A stretch of 64,000 nt of DNA from Tubiluchus corallicola (taxonomy: Eukaryota; Priapulida; Priapulimorpha; Priapulimorphida; Tubiluchidae). The stretch's first letter is position 1. Each line of letters starts with the position of its first letter. Location of the stretch: positions 2,747,501 to 2,811,500 of the forward strand of contig JAQGDQ010000003.1 in assembly GCA_030141605.1 (NCBI GenBank), written 5' to 3'. Shown here piece by piece: positions 53,411 through 64,000 of the stretch. Under the pieces are notes generated by a model. It saw only the letters and a program-made list of their open reading frames with translations. It searched no databases and had not been told where the DNA came from. The position numbers were made by a program, and so were the translations under genes.

Positions 53411-56400
53411 ATGGGAAAGGTGAAGTGTTTTGAAATAGTTTTTAATGACAACAAAACTGTATACTACCCTGGCCAGCGTGTATCTGGCAAGGTTGTTGTT
53501 GATTTGGAATCTGATATGAAAATGAGAGCCGTGCGTGTTTACATGCGTGGTTTGGCAAAAGTACACTGGACTGAATCTAGAAGTACTACCTCGCGATTAG
53601 GAACTATATACACGGAACACTATAATGCCGAAGTTGAATACTTTTTTAAACGCCAAGAGTTATTTGGATCTATGGCAGGTAATTAGAGTTCTAAAGTAAT
53701 AAAGCTAAGTCGTAACACTATCATATGACTATGTAAGTATAGTAAGTTCTCGCTTAACGACGCCTCGTTTAAGGAAGTTTCATTTTAAGGACGCTGAAAT
53801 TTTAATGGCTTTTATTCACTCAACGATGCATATTTTGTTTTAACAGTAATATTTATGTGTTTAATAATCATTTTCCTTTGCAAACTCTGTCTAGGAAAGA
53901 CACTATTACATTTCAAAAACCATGGATCACTAAAGGAATTTTAAATAGTATTAAAACCAGATCACGTCTTTACAAATCACACAAACTCTCAAATAATTTA
54001 TACAAACAAATCTACTACAAATCCTACTCAAATAAATTAAATCATGTCAAAGAATCATCAAAAAAACAATATTACACTGAAACATTGCAAAAACACAAGA
54101 ATAACATGAAAAAAACTTGGGAAACAATAAACAGTATTATAAAAACTGATCCAAAAACACGACAATCACCAAGTAAGTTAACAATAAATAATGTGGACTA
54201 TACAGATACATATGATATTGCCAGTAAACTAAATGAGTTTTTTGTAAATATAGGCCCTGACATGGCTGCCAAAATACCTAAACCTAACGTTAATTTTACT
54301 GACTTTTTAAAAAACCCTAACCCAAATTCTTTTTTCATTAATCCTATTACTGAAAATGAAACATGCACACTTTTAAACACACTTAATTCAAACAAATCAC
54401 CAGGACCACAAAATATACCAATATCTTTTTTTAAATCTGCAAGTCAAATAATTTCACCAATACTCACATTACTGTTTAATAAATCGGTTAATGCTGGAAC
54501 TTTTCCAAATATATTAAAAATAGCAAAAGTTATTCCTTTATATAAAACTGGCTCTCCACATGAACCTGGCAATTACAGACCAATATCTCTCTTATCACCA
54601 GTATCAAAAGTTTTTGAGAGGCTAATTTCCAAGAGATTATACCAGTTTGTTGTGAAAAGTAATATCCTAAGTAAATACCAGTTTGGTTTCAGAAAAAATT
54701 ATTCAACTGCCCTTGCTGTATCCGAATTAATAGACACGATCTCTCTAGACACTGACAAAAAATTACTGAATTGCGGAATATTTTTAGACTTGTCAAAAGC
54801 TTTTGATACCGTACAGCATAGTATACTAATAGCCAAATTAAACCATTATGGCATCAGAGGTCTACCTTTGCAACTAATTCAGTCATATCTAACTAACAGA
54901 AAACAATTCATATCTATTAACAATGTATCATTAGACTATGAACACATATCGTGTGGAGTGCCACAAGGCTCTAATTTAGGACCTCTTCTATTCTTAATTT
55001 ATATTAACGATCTTCTCACATGCAGCAACTTTCGAACCCGAATATTTGCCAATGACACTAATTTGTTCATGTCTGACTCCAATATAAATAATCTGCAAAA
55101 ATCTGTTAATGACGAAATGAAAAAAATAGACCTGTGGATGAGGGCAAACCAGCTATCAATTAACTACAAAAAAACCAAATTTATGATAATCAACAATAAG
55201 CAAATTAACAATGCTAATAATCCAAAATTTCATATTATAATAAACAAACACAAAATTGAAGAAACAGACAACATCAAATACTTGGGCCTACTCATTGATA
55301 ATAAATTAACATGGGAACCACATATAAAACACATAACATACAAATTAAGTCGAATTACTGGAATAATTTTAAAAGTAAGGCACTACGTTGACCAATATAT
55401 TCTGAAACTTCTATATAATTCGTTAGTTTTCCCTTATTTACAATATTCCATCTTAACATGGGGTACGTCTTTTGCATCAATTCAAAAATTAATACAGACA
55501 CAACAAAACAAAATAGTAAAACTAATAACTTTTGCTCGCAAATATGATCATGCTACACCATCGTTCGTAAAATTAGAAATTTTAAAAGTAAGAGATATTT
55601 ACAATCTTGAGTTGTTCAAATTTATGTATAAATTCAATGCTGGTTTATTACCCGAACTTTTTAGTGAATATTTCACTAATGTTTCTGATATACATTCCTA
55701 CTCCACAATAGCTGCTTCTAATGAACAGTATTTTGTGGAGAGATTTTTTACCCGACATGGTTTCAATAGCTTAAAATCACGAGGAGTTAAATTATGGAAC
55801 TCGTTGCCAAAAGATACCTTTGGAGGTAGCTTATTTTCTGCTTCCAAAAAATACACAAAATTCTTACTAAATGAATATACCTGTAATACATAACTTGTAA
55901 GACTAATAAGCAAGCTATCAAGTGTTTTTTTCTCATCTCCTAAGTAATTGTTGCTCTTTCTTATACTTACTTTTTCTCTTAAATTTTCTATATTACACTT
56001 TTTTGATTCTTATTTTATCGCTCCATACAGTCAAAATCCCCTGTCAATAAGGCCCCTATTTGAAAATATATATAATAATCATAATTACTTGTATTAATTG
56101 TATTGTTTTGTTTAGATTTAGGTGTCATCTAACTTTATTATTTCTTGTTTTCACTTATACTGTTTTCATTTATACTTTGTTTTCATTTATACTGTTTATT
56201 ATTATTATTTTTTTCCTATTTGATTTTGTTATCCGCAGTCTCACCATTTACTTTTAATATACTAATTTAATTATAAGACAGGGCAGGAGACTAGATGACC
56301 CTATGGTCCTTCCCTGCCCTGCTCCACTACTATAATTAAGTAATATTTAAAAAAGCTTGTCATGTCAAACAAATGGAGAAAATAAATGTTCTATGTCTAT

Positions 56401-59400
56401 GTCTATGCCTTTATTCTTTAAGCGTTGAAAGTTTGTTTGTTGCACCTGTGAAGCTTATGAAGAAGCTCTATTAACAGAAATCATAGTAATAATTTGCACT
56501 GCTAAGCAGTTAGGAGCAGGCAGCAATGATTCTTTGGCCGTTTGCTAATGGCACCTTCCCACAGAGTTGGAATTCCTCTGATAAAAAAATATCTCTGAGG
56601 TTACATTGCTGTGTTGATTACTGCTACATTCACCTCAGTTACATTTACATCGTCTGAAAACACAACATTAATTTTTATTAGTTTTCTCAGAAAGAAACTG
56701 CAATGTTTAGTGTTGTACATCTGCAGGAAGTTTTTAAAATTACAGTATTTGAATTTTCTCTGTAAATTTTAGTTCTCTTCGGCTTTTAGTTCAAAATTGT
56801 GAGAAACAAACATCATAAACTGTTTGATTTGTGAGACAAATATTATTATTTTTTGTCCTGCAATGCAACTGGGAGTCGTACATCTAGCCAAGCACTGTTG
56901 ATTTTGTCCTTAAGCACAACTTAGTGTAACTTAGTAATTGAATGCCATTGCTTTCTTTGGAAGGCATTGTTTCGTATAACGACATTTGACTTAATGACAT
57001 GTTTTGCTGGAACACATTAGCATCCTTAAGCGAGGACTTACCTGTTAATTCACTGTATTAGCATTTTTGTTATTAATAATTTGTTGTTACTCTTATGTTT
57101 GGTGATGTCTTTAGGCTGGAAGGATTCAGCTGCAATTTATTATTGCTTACCCTGTACTGGTATATTTACCTCCGCCAAGGTGGTAATGTTTTTACATATT
57201 TATTTCATTTTTATTATTATGTGTATTAAGTAATAAAATGAATATTGTAGCACACTCATTACTATGGCAATGATCTTGTTGCAACAGCAGGCTTACTGTT
57301 TAAGAGTCATCTGTTTCCCTTTCACCATCGCACAAAATGATGTTATATAAGCTTACTAACTTAAAATGCTATTATGTCATATGTGTTATGAAAAATATTA
57401 AAGATGTACTATCTTTTCTTGCTGATAGCTGAGGAATCTTGTGTGTACTACTTTGTAAATTTGAACAACATGTTTCTTAGTCATTAGGTGGACAGTCGAT
57501 AGCTGGAAAACTTCTTCTGAACTATCTCACTTGGCTGTTTACACTTAAAAGACAATGTAAAAGATATGCATTAAAAATCTTTGTAATCATTTTAAGCTAA
57601 TCATCTTTTATGTTGCTGGCTCTATTTCCAGTCGAATTGCATTGTTTTTCTCAGTTTCTATGGGTCTGCAGCAGACCCGGTTATATGCCAGCACATTACC
57701 AAGTGAGATAAATTTAATGCTGCTAATGATCACTGTTTTTATAACACCTTCCAACCTGGGTTACTCTGCGGAAAATAAACTGTATTTCTATAATGCATTC
57801 TACACTTGAACATGTAAAGAACTGGATGTCACCAAACAGAATGAAAATGGATTGCAGCAAGACTGAGGCAATAGTCTGTAACTCATTACTCTGAGAAATC
57901 TATTGGATTTGAGGCAATTATTGTGTCCGATACAACAATTAGACTACTTGAAAGTGCAGTAGGCACCGCTTAATAGACTCACAGTTAATAGACTCAATCG
58001 CTTAATTGACTCAAAAATGCCTGGAACAGGCCGCTTCTATTTAAATATACATAAAAACTATCGGTGATTGACTCAAATAACTCCGCTTAATTGACTTGAC
58101 TTTTTTCCTTCATCTACTTAAAATAAGATATTTATATGTGCCCAAAGAACCTTTCCTGCTTTTATGTCATCGTTACTTCCCTTTTGTGCACTGTGTATGC
58201 AGAAGCAATCATGTTAAGTACTGTTTTGCTACCGTATCATGCACTAATTTTGCTTTGAATCTGTTACCCACTCGCCCACTGTTGCCCAAAGAGTTTCTGG
58301 AAGCTAAACATTTAATCACTTGCCTCGCGGTTTCCTTTCGATGATCTCATTGCAGATCACATTTCAGGCTTAATGAGTTAACAATCAAAGATGCAGGTAC
58401 AGTGTATAATCAGCTGGTATTCTTTGTGACTTACAAGAGTAAACATCTTACAGCAAGTAACAACAATGTAAGTGAACAGACAATTCAGAACTGTTTTAGT
58501 CACTTGCGACAACAGATTTTCAACGACGTTTTTATAATTACGAGAAGTTTGTGGACTAACTTCTGAGCGAGAAAATGAAGCAGCTGACTTTGAAGGAATT
58601 TTTGCAAGTAAACAGACTGAGTAAAAAATCTGTGATTTAGAAAAGTACAGTTTTTAATTTATTGCTTATTCACTTATATAAATTAATTTTTTAAAATATT
58701 TTTTCTAATTTTTAACTGCACAAAGAAACTTAGGCATTACTTCACTTCTAAAACTCTCACTCACTCTACTTCACTCTCTACTTCACTCTGATGACTCATA
58801 CTTTTATACCTGTAAAACGACACCCATCGGTTAATAGGTTCAGTCGGTTAATTGGGTCAAAACACAGCGGTCCCAAGTGAGTGTATTAAGCGGCGCCTAC
58901 TGTATTAAACTTTTAGGGGTTAATTTGGACAATATACTTTCTTATAGAACAATATAAAAGGTACATGTGCAGCTGCTAACTATAACTTATTGTTAATTAG
59001 GATAATCAGAAAATGTCTGTTGACACAGTTAAAACTGTTATTTATGCACTGGAAATTTCGCATCTTGATTTCTTGAATTTGTTATTATATATGGTTTCCT
59101 GATTGTTATATTGATAATCTGCAATGTGTTCTGAATCAAGCCACAAGAGTATACTATTAAATTGAGAAATTTCATCTTTTGAACTTCAGAAAATTGGTGT
59201 GGCTTTCAGTTCAATCATAGAATTAAATTTAGATTGCTGGTTATGGTGTATAGCTGTTTCCTGAATATGGCTCCTCAAAAGCTTTTTAGTCTATTGTAAG
59301 TTAAACAGTATTTATATATGATAAGCTCAGCTTGTCATCCTGATAATGGTGTCTTTCTGAAAGAGCTATATTATAGATCTATATTCGTAAAGCTTTTAGA

Positions 59401-62400
59401 TTGATTGTTTTCTGCTGCAGGCCCTAGAGAATGGAAACTGTTTTTAGATACTATTTGTAGCTGTGTGACTCTTTATTTCCAGAAAGAGCTGACAACTCAC
59501 CTATTTTATAAGCTTTTAAATCACTCATTGTCATTTTTGTGTGATTTGCCAATTAATGTATGTAGGATGTAGGGTTGTATATGTTTTTATTTTACAAAGC
59601 TGCTTTTATGTATCATATCATTGAATAGCCAATCTGATGTAGTAATGTGCGTGTTTTAAGTGTGTTGATGATGATGATGATATAATGTATTAATGTATGT
59701 GCTTAGACATGGCTAAGGCACCTCTGCCAGTTCAGCATCTCACTTTAGAGGATTATCCTTCACAATTAACTAGGTTCCCCACAACCATTTGCATTAAGTA
59801 CAGAAGCCTTGCAATTGATTTCTAGTCACGTTCTTGTAAAGTGCTGAACTGCATAAGAGAAACATAACTAATTATCTTTAAATAAATAAATCTTTACAGG
59901 AATCTCAATATAAAGTAGGTCTAGGAAGATATTTTATGAGACTATCCATTGACAATAGTTAAAACCGATTTCATTAATTATCTTTCAAACATTCAAAATT
60001 GCAAATATTATACCTTCGATTACCTTCGATGATCAGGGCGAAGCTAATACCTTTTTGCCCATGGTTGCAATACTTAATTATATACATAACGCTGTGGATC
60101 TGGTTAAACACTGTAACTGTTAATACTATGCCATTGTGGTTGGAGTCTTTAGTTCTCTGCCAATAAAGTTCATTCAGGCTGAAATGGGTCATGATACATT
60201 TCAGGATGGTTTTTCCAATACTGATCCAGGTGTGTCTTAAAGTGTGAAGCATTAGTGGCACACCATACCTTAGTATTTAATGAATTCCAATCATTGACAG
60301 TCCTAAACACAAACCTATTCCTGTTTCTGCATTTCGGCTTAATAACTTTATATCCAGTACCTCGTAGATTATTAGCAAAATAACGACCAGGCTGTAGTTT
60401 AGTCAGATTGTTCTTGATACGAAACATCAGGACCAAGCCACCTCTCTTCCTTCGAAATCTCAGTGAGGGAAGTTTCACATTCCTCATCCATTCTGAGTAC
60501 GTCAGATGATATGGAATTAACTGGTTTAAGAATGTAGACTGTGTTAATGTATTCAGTGATCATAAAATTCTCAGTTTGTCTAGATGTTCAAACACCTTGT
60601 GCTGAACCTAAGATTTAATTTTTTATGAAGTATAATTTACTACCAGAACTGTTGTCTGTGTCTCACGTAGTGCTCATTTCTGTAATTTGTCTGTATGGCA
60701 TTGTTTCAGATTCTGGTGAAGTGAGGACTTATTGGTTGCCCCAAGGTCACCATGAGTTCAATTTCTCTTTTCAGCTTCCTTCAGGGTGAGTGAAATTTCT
60801 AAATTGTTGGTTTGTGTGGTGTTTGATTTTCAGCAACATCTTTCAAAATCAAACATGGACGTTTGGTTGTTGCCAATGCTCCAGATAAGGCCCATATTTA
60901 CACATTAATAAGTATACATTAATTTGGAGTAAAAACACATCGGAAATCAAAACTTGGAGTGCAAAAATGCATGGAAAATAGCAGTCCTGTGTTGACAGTA
61001 AAAGTAGGATCTGTAACTTCATTTTTTTGTTTGAAATTAAGTTTCTGAATCTTGACACTTTAGAAGTTTCTAGTTTTGGATGTTTATCTAATTTTACATT
61101 AAGTTGATGGTTAGCAACTCAAGGCATTTTAGCATTTTATGTCTGAACTACAACAGTCTAAAACTTTGAATGAAACTTTGAACATATATGAAATATTACA
61201 TAATATGACACTAAGTGATGAAATACCGAAGTGGCTATTGTTTTTTGCTTAAATGATTTCAATGTATTAACATTGAAAAATCAGCAATAATGAAATTCAA
61301 GCTTGATGAACTTGATGGAAAAATCTTCACAATACATCAGCACTAAAAAAAGTGGGGAGGGGCCAAGGGGGTAAAAAGTTCTCTGTAGTTTTACTTTGAG
61401 CAGTGCAAAAAATTTCAGGTGTAGATTTTGTTTGCACTAAATTTTTTCTGAGGGACTGGTTGTTACTGAATCCAGTTTAAGCACTGCCTTGCAGTTTGCT
61501 CACAGTGAAAACTGAAAAACTAAACTCTTGGATTTCTAGATTTGCAAAGCAAAATTCCAGACTATTGTGTGGGTGTTATCTGAAACAGTTACAAACAGCC
61601 TGTAACTGACTGGAAGTTATAATTCATTTGGAGATTATTCTAATACCTGTATTAAATAATTGATAATAATAAGGAAAATAAACTTCAAATATCAGATCAT
61701 AAAATTTTAGAATGTTTAAAGCATTTAATAACTAAAAAAGTTATTGTTTGAACATTCAGATTGTTACTGGCTTTAGAGTGTAAACTTGTTACTTACATGA
61801 AATTTTTATATTTAGTTGTTGTTGCCATCTTTATTATCATATAAATGTGTTTATAAATAAGCAAGTAACTGGTTTTACTTTTCAAATTGTTGTAGCATGA
61901 TTAACATTTACTACCTTTGTTGATTTTTATTTGCAAGCCTCAAATAACCACTTGATCTTCTTCATGGTCATTTAGTGGGTAAGATCTATAAATGACTAGG
62001 TGTCTACTAGTTTATGGCTGCTTGTGTATTTTGTACAATAACGCTTAAAACCGGCTACCCAAATAAGACATGTGCTTTCCATGAATTGTTAATCAGTGCT
62101 GAACTAATGGAAGCTTTCACAGTAATGATTTCATTGTGTCTAGGGGTATCTCAACATCATTTGAAGGCAAGTATGGAAGTGTAAGGTACTGGCTGAAAGC
62201 AGAGATCGACAAACCATGGTCATTCAATCACAACACCAAACGCGCCTTTACAGTAATCAGTCCCATCGATATCAATCGGCTAGAATATCAGGTAAAAATT
62301 TAATAACTGACGTTTAAATGATTATGCTCGTGACTTCTCTGGTAATTACTTTTCAAACTTATCAGTATATCCGCGAAGATAATGATCTTCCTTAAAATGT

Positions 62401-63678
62401 CACAGAGTTAGTCTCAGGTAAAACAGTGTGATTACCAGAAACTGGTCAACTGCTGCTGATAATGCAACAATTATATAATCTGTGGTTTGGCTGATGTCTA
62501 AACAAGTGACTAGTAATTGAACTAGGGATTAGTTGAGAGCTTGATGAGAATTTTGTAGATAAACCCTCGAGTCGCCAATCTCCATGCCCGGAAAATTAGT
62601 ATGGCAAATTAGTTTACGTTCATAGTGTGAGCCATAGTACAGTATGACCTCTAACTGAACATTATGAAGTATTTCTTAAGCTTGCATTGATATACAAAAT
62701 GCTTCTGTTACATTTTTATTGTGACCATTTTTTAATTTGTATTTTCCTTCAAATTGGCTTGAATGTGCTAATGTTAAAATGCTATTGATAGTAAAATCTA
62801 TTATTTTGTAACTTTCTGGAAATGCTAATAACTTGGGAAGGAAATACCTGTCTGACCATATTTTGTGCTTGCTTGCAAAGAAAAACAATACAAGACTTAG
62901 TTAATAATCAGACTGGTGTCTGATCACCTGTCAAAAAATATTACTTACCATTTTACTGAAACGAAATGCAATTTGTAAGTTCTCACATTTGGCAAATTCA
63001 GTGGAGGCAACATTATGCCTTTCACAGCTTGAGTTACAGACCGGTGAAAAAGTGACGTACACGATGTTTTAACATTGTTTTAAATAGTTAAAACTATTTT
63101 GGAAAACATTTTTTATTTTAAATACAAAAGCTGTCACATAAAGCATTTCCTGTCACAGAAACAGAATCTTACCACAGTTTTTGACACAGTCATAAACGTC
63201 CACTAGTTGTACTTACATTTGTAATGTTCAATTTCAGACTCCAGTAGAAAATAATGCTGAAAAGATGCTTTGTTGTTGGTGCTTAACCTCTGGTCCTGTA
63301 TCTATAAATGCCAGAACTGATCGCAGGGGTTATTGTCCAGGTAACAAAATTTGTTTTAAATTCAAGTTTTGTTTAGACTTAGCTTATAAGTACCAAGTTC
63401 TTTTGCTTTTATTTTGTTTTTTCAGTATGTGAAGATTGTCATAATATTAGTGATGCTACAACTACCATTATGCTAAAACAAGATTATAAACATTGTTATG
63501 TTTCTTTTTCGCTTGTTTTTCAGGCGAGTCAATAGCCATCACAGCAGACTTTGAGAACTATTCATCACGTCCAGTGATTCCTCATGCCACACTATATCAA
63601 ACACAAACTTTCTTAGCAGGTGGAAAGCAACGTGCTAGAAGATACAAGTTTACTATACTTACTGGATTACAAATTCAG
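53411..63678 (+). CDS. Alpha-arrestin (ARRDC2/3/4-like), 3' partial
   Basis: Exons: 53411-53678, 60710-60785, 62144-62291, 63238-63340, 63524-63678; the first 250 residues, in frame throughout. Alpha-arrestins are adaptors linking membrane cargo to NEDD4-type ubiquitin ligases. The arrestin N-domain begins MGKVKCFEIVF and has PGQRVSGKVVVDL, VRVYMRGLAKVHWTE, then LPQGHHEFNFSFQLPSG, TSFEGKYGSVRYWLKAEIDK and PIDINRLEYQ. The C-domain starts KMLCCWCLTSGPVS, then GYCPGESIAI and LYQTQTFLAGGK, close to the ARRDC3-TXNIP group. The rest of the C-domain and any PPxY motifs lie beyond the window. Intron 1 is 7 kb, filled with a nested LINE/DNA element, a further TIR element and a LINE relic. The 63678 donor is the weakest call. 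Confidence 0.9.
53857..55893 (+). CDS. LINE ORF2 fragment: reverse transcriptase with a mutated catalytic box
   Basis: 678 codons without interruption (GTG is only the first potential start; the frame is open from about 53806). After the linker (KPWITKGILNSIKT) come the RT motifs: NKSPGPQNIP, AKVIPLYKTG, NYRPISLL, KYQFGFRKNYST, motif A FLDLSKAFDT (Asp311), motif B GVPQGSNLGPLLF, motif C IFANDTNLF, NYKKTKFMI, IKYLGLLID, and the C-terminal GVKLWNSLP. Motif C should read F/YADD; here the first Asp, residue 399 (codon AAT at 55051-55053), is Asn, one base from GAT. Loss of this metal ligand should abolish polymerisation. The endonuclease is missing. It sits in arrestin intron 1. Confidence 0.92.
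   Translation: MFNNHFPLQTLSRKDTITFQKPWITKGILNSIKTRSRLYKSHKLSNNLYKQIYYKSYSNKLNHVKESSKKQYYTETLQKHKNNMKKTWETINSIIKTDPKTRQSPSKLTINNVDYTDTYDIASKLNEFFVNIGPDMAAKIPKPNVNFTDFLKNPNPNSFFINPITENETCTLLNTLNSNKSPGPQNIPISFFKSASQIISPILTLLFNKSVNAGTFPNILKIAKVIPLYKTGSPHEPGNYRPISLLSPVSKVFERLISKRLYQFVVKSNILSKYQFGFRKNYSTALAVSELIDTISLDTDKKLLNCGIFLDLSKAFDTVQHSILIAKLNHYGIRGLPLQLIQSYLTNRKQFISINNVSLDYEHISCGVPQGSNLGPLLFLIYINDLLTCSNFRTRIFANDTNLFMSDSNINNLQKSVNDEMKKIDLWMRANQLSINYKKTKFMIINNKQINNANNPKFHIIINKHKIEETDNIKYLGLLIDNKLTWEPHIKHITYKLSRITGIILKVRHYVDQYILKLLYNSLVFPYLQYSILTWGTSFASIQKLIQTQQNKIVKLITFARKYDHATPSFVKLEILKVRDIYNLELFKFMYKFNAGLLPELFSEYFTNVSDIHSYSTIAASNEQYFVERFFTRHGFNSLKSRGVKLWNSLPKDTFGGSLFSASKKYTKFLLNEYTCNT
56279..56321 (+). 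other. Hairpin in the LINE 3' UTR
   Basis: CAGGGCAGG at 56279-56287 and its exact complement CCTGCCCTG at 56313-56321 form a 9-bp GC stem with a 25-base loop. It is the only GC-rich patch in the LINE 3' UTR and lies about 80 bases before the element end. A stem-loop here is a plausible template-recognition structure for this LINE type. Confidence 0.7.
57957..58902 (+). mobile_element. Nonautonomous pogo/Tigger-like TIR transposon, copy 3
   Basis: Starts CAGTAGGCACCGCTTAAT and ends AAGCGGCGCCTACTG. TA follows the right end, while the left flank is TG, so the duplication has mutated. It is 946 bp, aligns along its length with 8873-9796 (shared CCTTTCCTGCTTTTATGTC and CTTCCCTTTTGTGCACT words) and has the same subterminal GACTCA-type repeats. 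A small CACTCTCACT-like expansion at 58750-58790 is unique to this copy. It lies in arrestin intron 1. Confidence 0.85.
58905..60169. other. Arrestin intron 1, stretch without a recognised element
   Basis: AT-rich, with a short (GAT)n run near 59667. I see no coding exon. Confidence 0.35.
60170..60540 (-). mobile_element. LINE relic: last ~120 codons of a non-LTR ORF2
   Basis: The minus strand reads in one frame LPSLRFRRKRGGLVLMF, then NRNRFVFRTVNDWNSL, then NASHFKTHLDQYWKN and a stop at about 60170. The LxSLxxRRxRGDLI and FxxRxVxxWNxLP pattern marks the C-terminus of CR1/Jockey-type ORF2. This copy is open over about 105 codons, so it is younger than the other relics or of a different family. 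Confidence 0.8.
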
Positions 63679-64000
63679 GTTATTATTAACGTAAAGTTCT
63701 ATCAGTACCTTCTATCATGTTGTTAACCAATGCATGACATGTAGTTTTGTGCTTTGCATTTGCGAGGGTTCCTTACAAGTTTTTTTTCAAAAAGCGGATA
63801 GAATGAAACATGTACCTGAAGTTAATGGCACTGAAATGAAATCAGAATTTGTTTCTATTTTAATTAGATTGTTAATAAGAGTAGTATATTGTAAGTGCAA
63901 GTTTTGTTAAAATTGGAATCATACATAAATTTGTTTTCAATAAGGTTAGAATTAGAATTCGATGATCTTGAACAACGTAAGGTAATGGCAATAAGAAAAA
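63679..64000. other. Arrestin intron at the window end
   Basis: AT-rich sequence after the last visible exon. The remaining arrestin exons must lie beyond the window. Confidence 0.4.

Larger units (their letters stand above)
53815..56404 (+). mobile_element. 5'-truncated non-LTR retrotransposon (CR1/L2-like), sense to the arrestin gene
   Basis: It contains the RT-coding ORF, an A/T-rich 3' UTR with a perfect hairpin, and ends in a short TATGTC repeat (about 56388-56404), the tail style of CR1/L2-type LINEs. The endonuclease domain is absent: the ORF opens at the linker just after it. Flanking GGCTTTTATTC (53807-53817) and GCCTTTATTCT (56405 region) look like an imperfect target duplication. 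Confidence 0.8.
53740..57044. mobile_element. Tigger/pogo-like TIR transposon split by a LINE insertion
   Basis: The left end has AGTAAGTTCTCGCTTAACGA. The right end, read in reverse, has CAGGTAAGTCCTCGCTTAAG. CAGNNAGTCCTCGCTTAA is a typical Tigger-type terminus. About 75 bp of the left part (53740-53814) and 640 bp of the right part (56405-57044) flank the LINE. The internal words AACGAC and TTTAAGGA also mirror near the right end. No transposase is readable. The exact terminal base and the TA duplication are eroded. Confidence 0.65.

Noticed and set aside
54198-54395. Minus-strand ORF inside the LINE
   Set aside because: Antisense of the RT-coding frame, no independent support.

Overview
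This is animal nuclear DNA. It is AT-rich, carries four split genes with GT-AG introns, and the introns and gaps are full of transposon debris (pogo/Tigger-like elements with TA target sites, a hAT-like element, LINE copies, microsatellites). All four genes belong to animal families: a MAP7/ensconsin-type microtubule protein, the spindle-checkpoint kinase TTK/Mps1, mitochondrial succinyl-CoA ligase alpha subunit, and an alpha-arrestin. The repeat content and divergence suggest an invertebrate. A sponge or cnidarian would fit, but I cannot assign a phylum from sequence alone.

Layout. 446-13313 (+): MAP7-family gene, 5' end outside the window, 14 visible exons in one consistent frame. 15637-32614 (+): TTK, about 1010 codons over 16 exons, with a canonical C-terminal kinase domain and a long Ser-rich N-terminal half. 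51104-35354 (-): SUCLG1, 9 exons, 328 codons, tail-to-tail with TTK. 53411 to past the window end (+): ARRDC2/3/4-like alpha-arrestin, head-to-head with SUCLG1 across about 2.3 kb. I built the exon models by eye from splice sites, phase continuity and family motifs. In the MAP7, TTK and SUCLG1 models every junction keeps phase and the summed coding length divides by three.

The mobile DNA is the most unusual part. Three copies of one TIR family (ends CAGTAGGCGCC) sit in introns of MAP7, TTK and the arrestin gene. The arrestin intron also holds a Tigger-like element split by a 5'-truncated LINE. That LINE keeps a 678-codon reading frame, but the first Asp of its reverse-transcriptase F/YADD box is Asn. 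Four more LINE relics, all 3' coding ends, lie on the minus strand. SUCLG1 intron 1 carries another TIR element.

The four genes do not form an evident pathway: cytoskeleton/transport, mitotic checkpoint, TCA cycle, and ubiquitin-linked trafficking. I saw no CRISPR array, operon, rRNA operon or convincing tRNA gene, and no clearly undescribed multi-gene system. The best leads are the triplicated repeat in the TTK N-terminal region, the two possible SUCLG1 leader exons, the inactivated but otherwise open LINE, and the candidate 5S-derived SINE.
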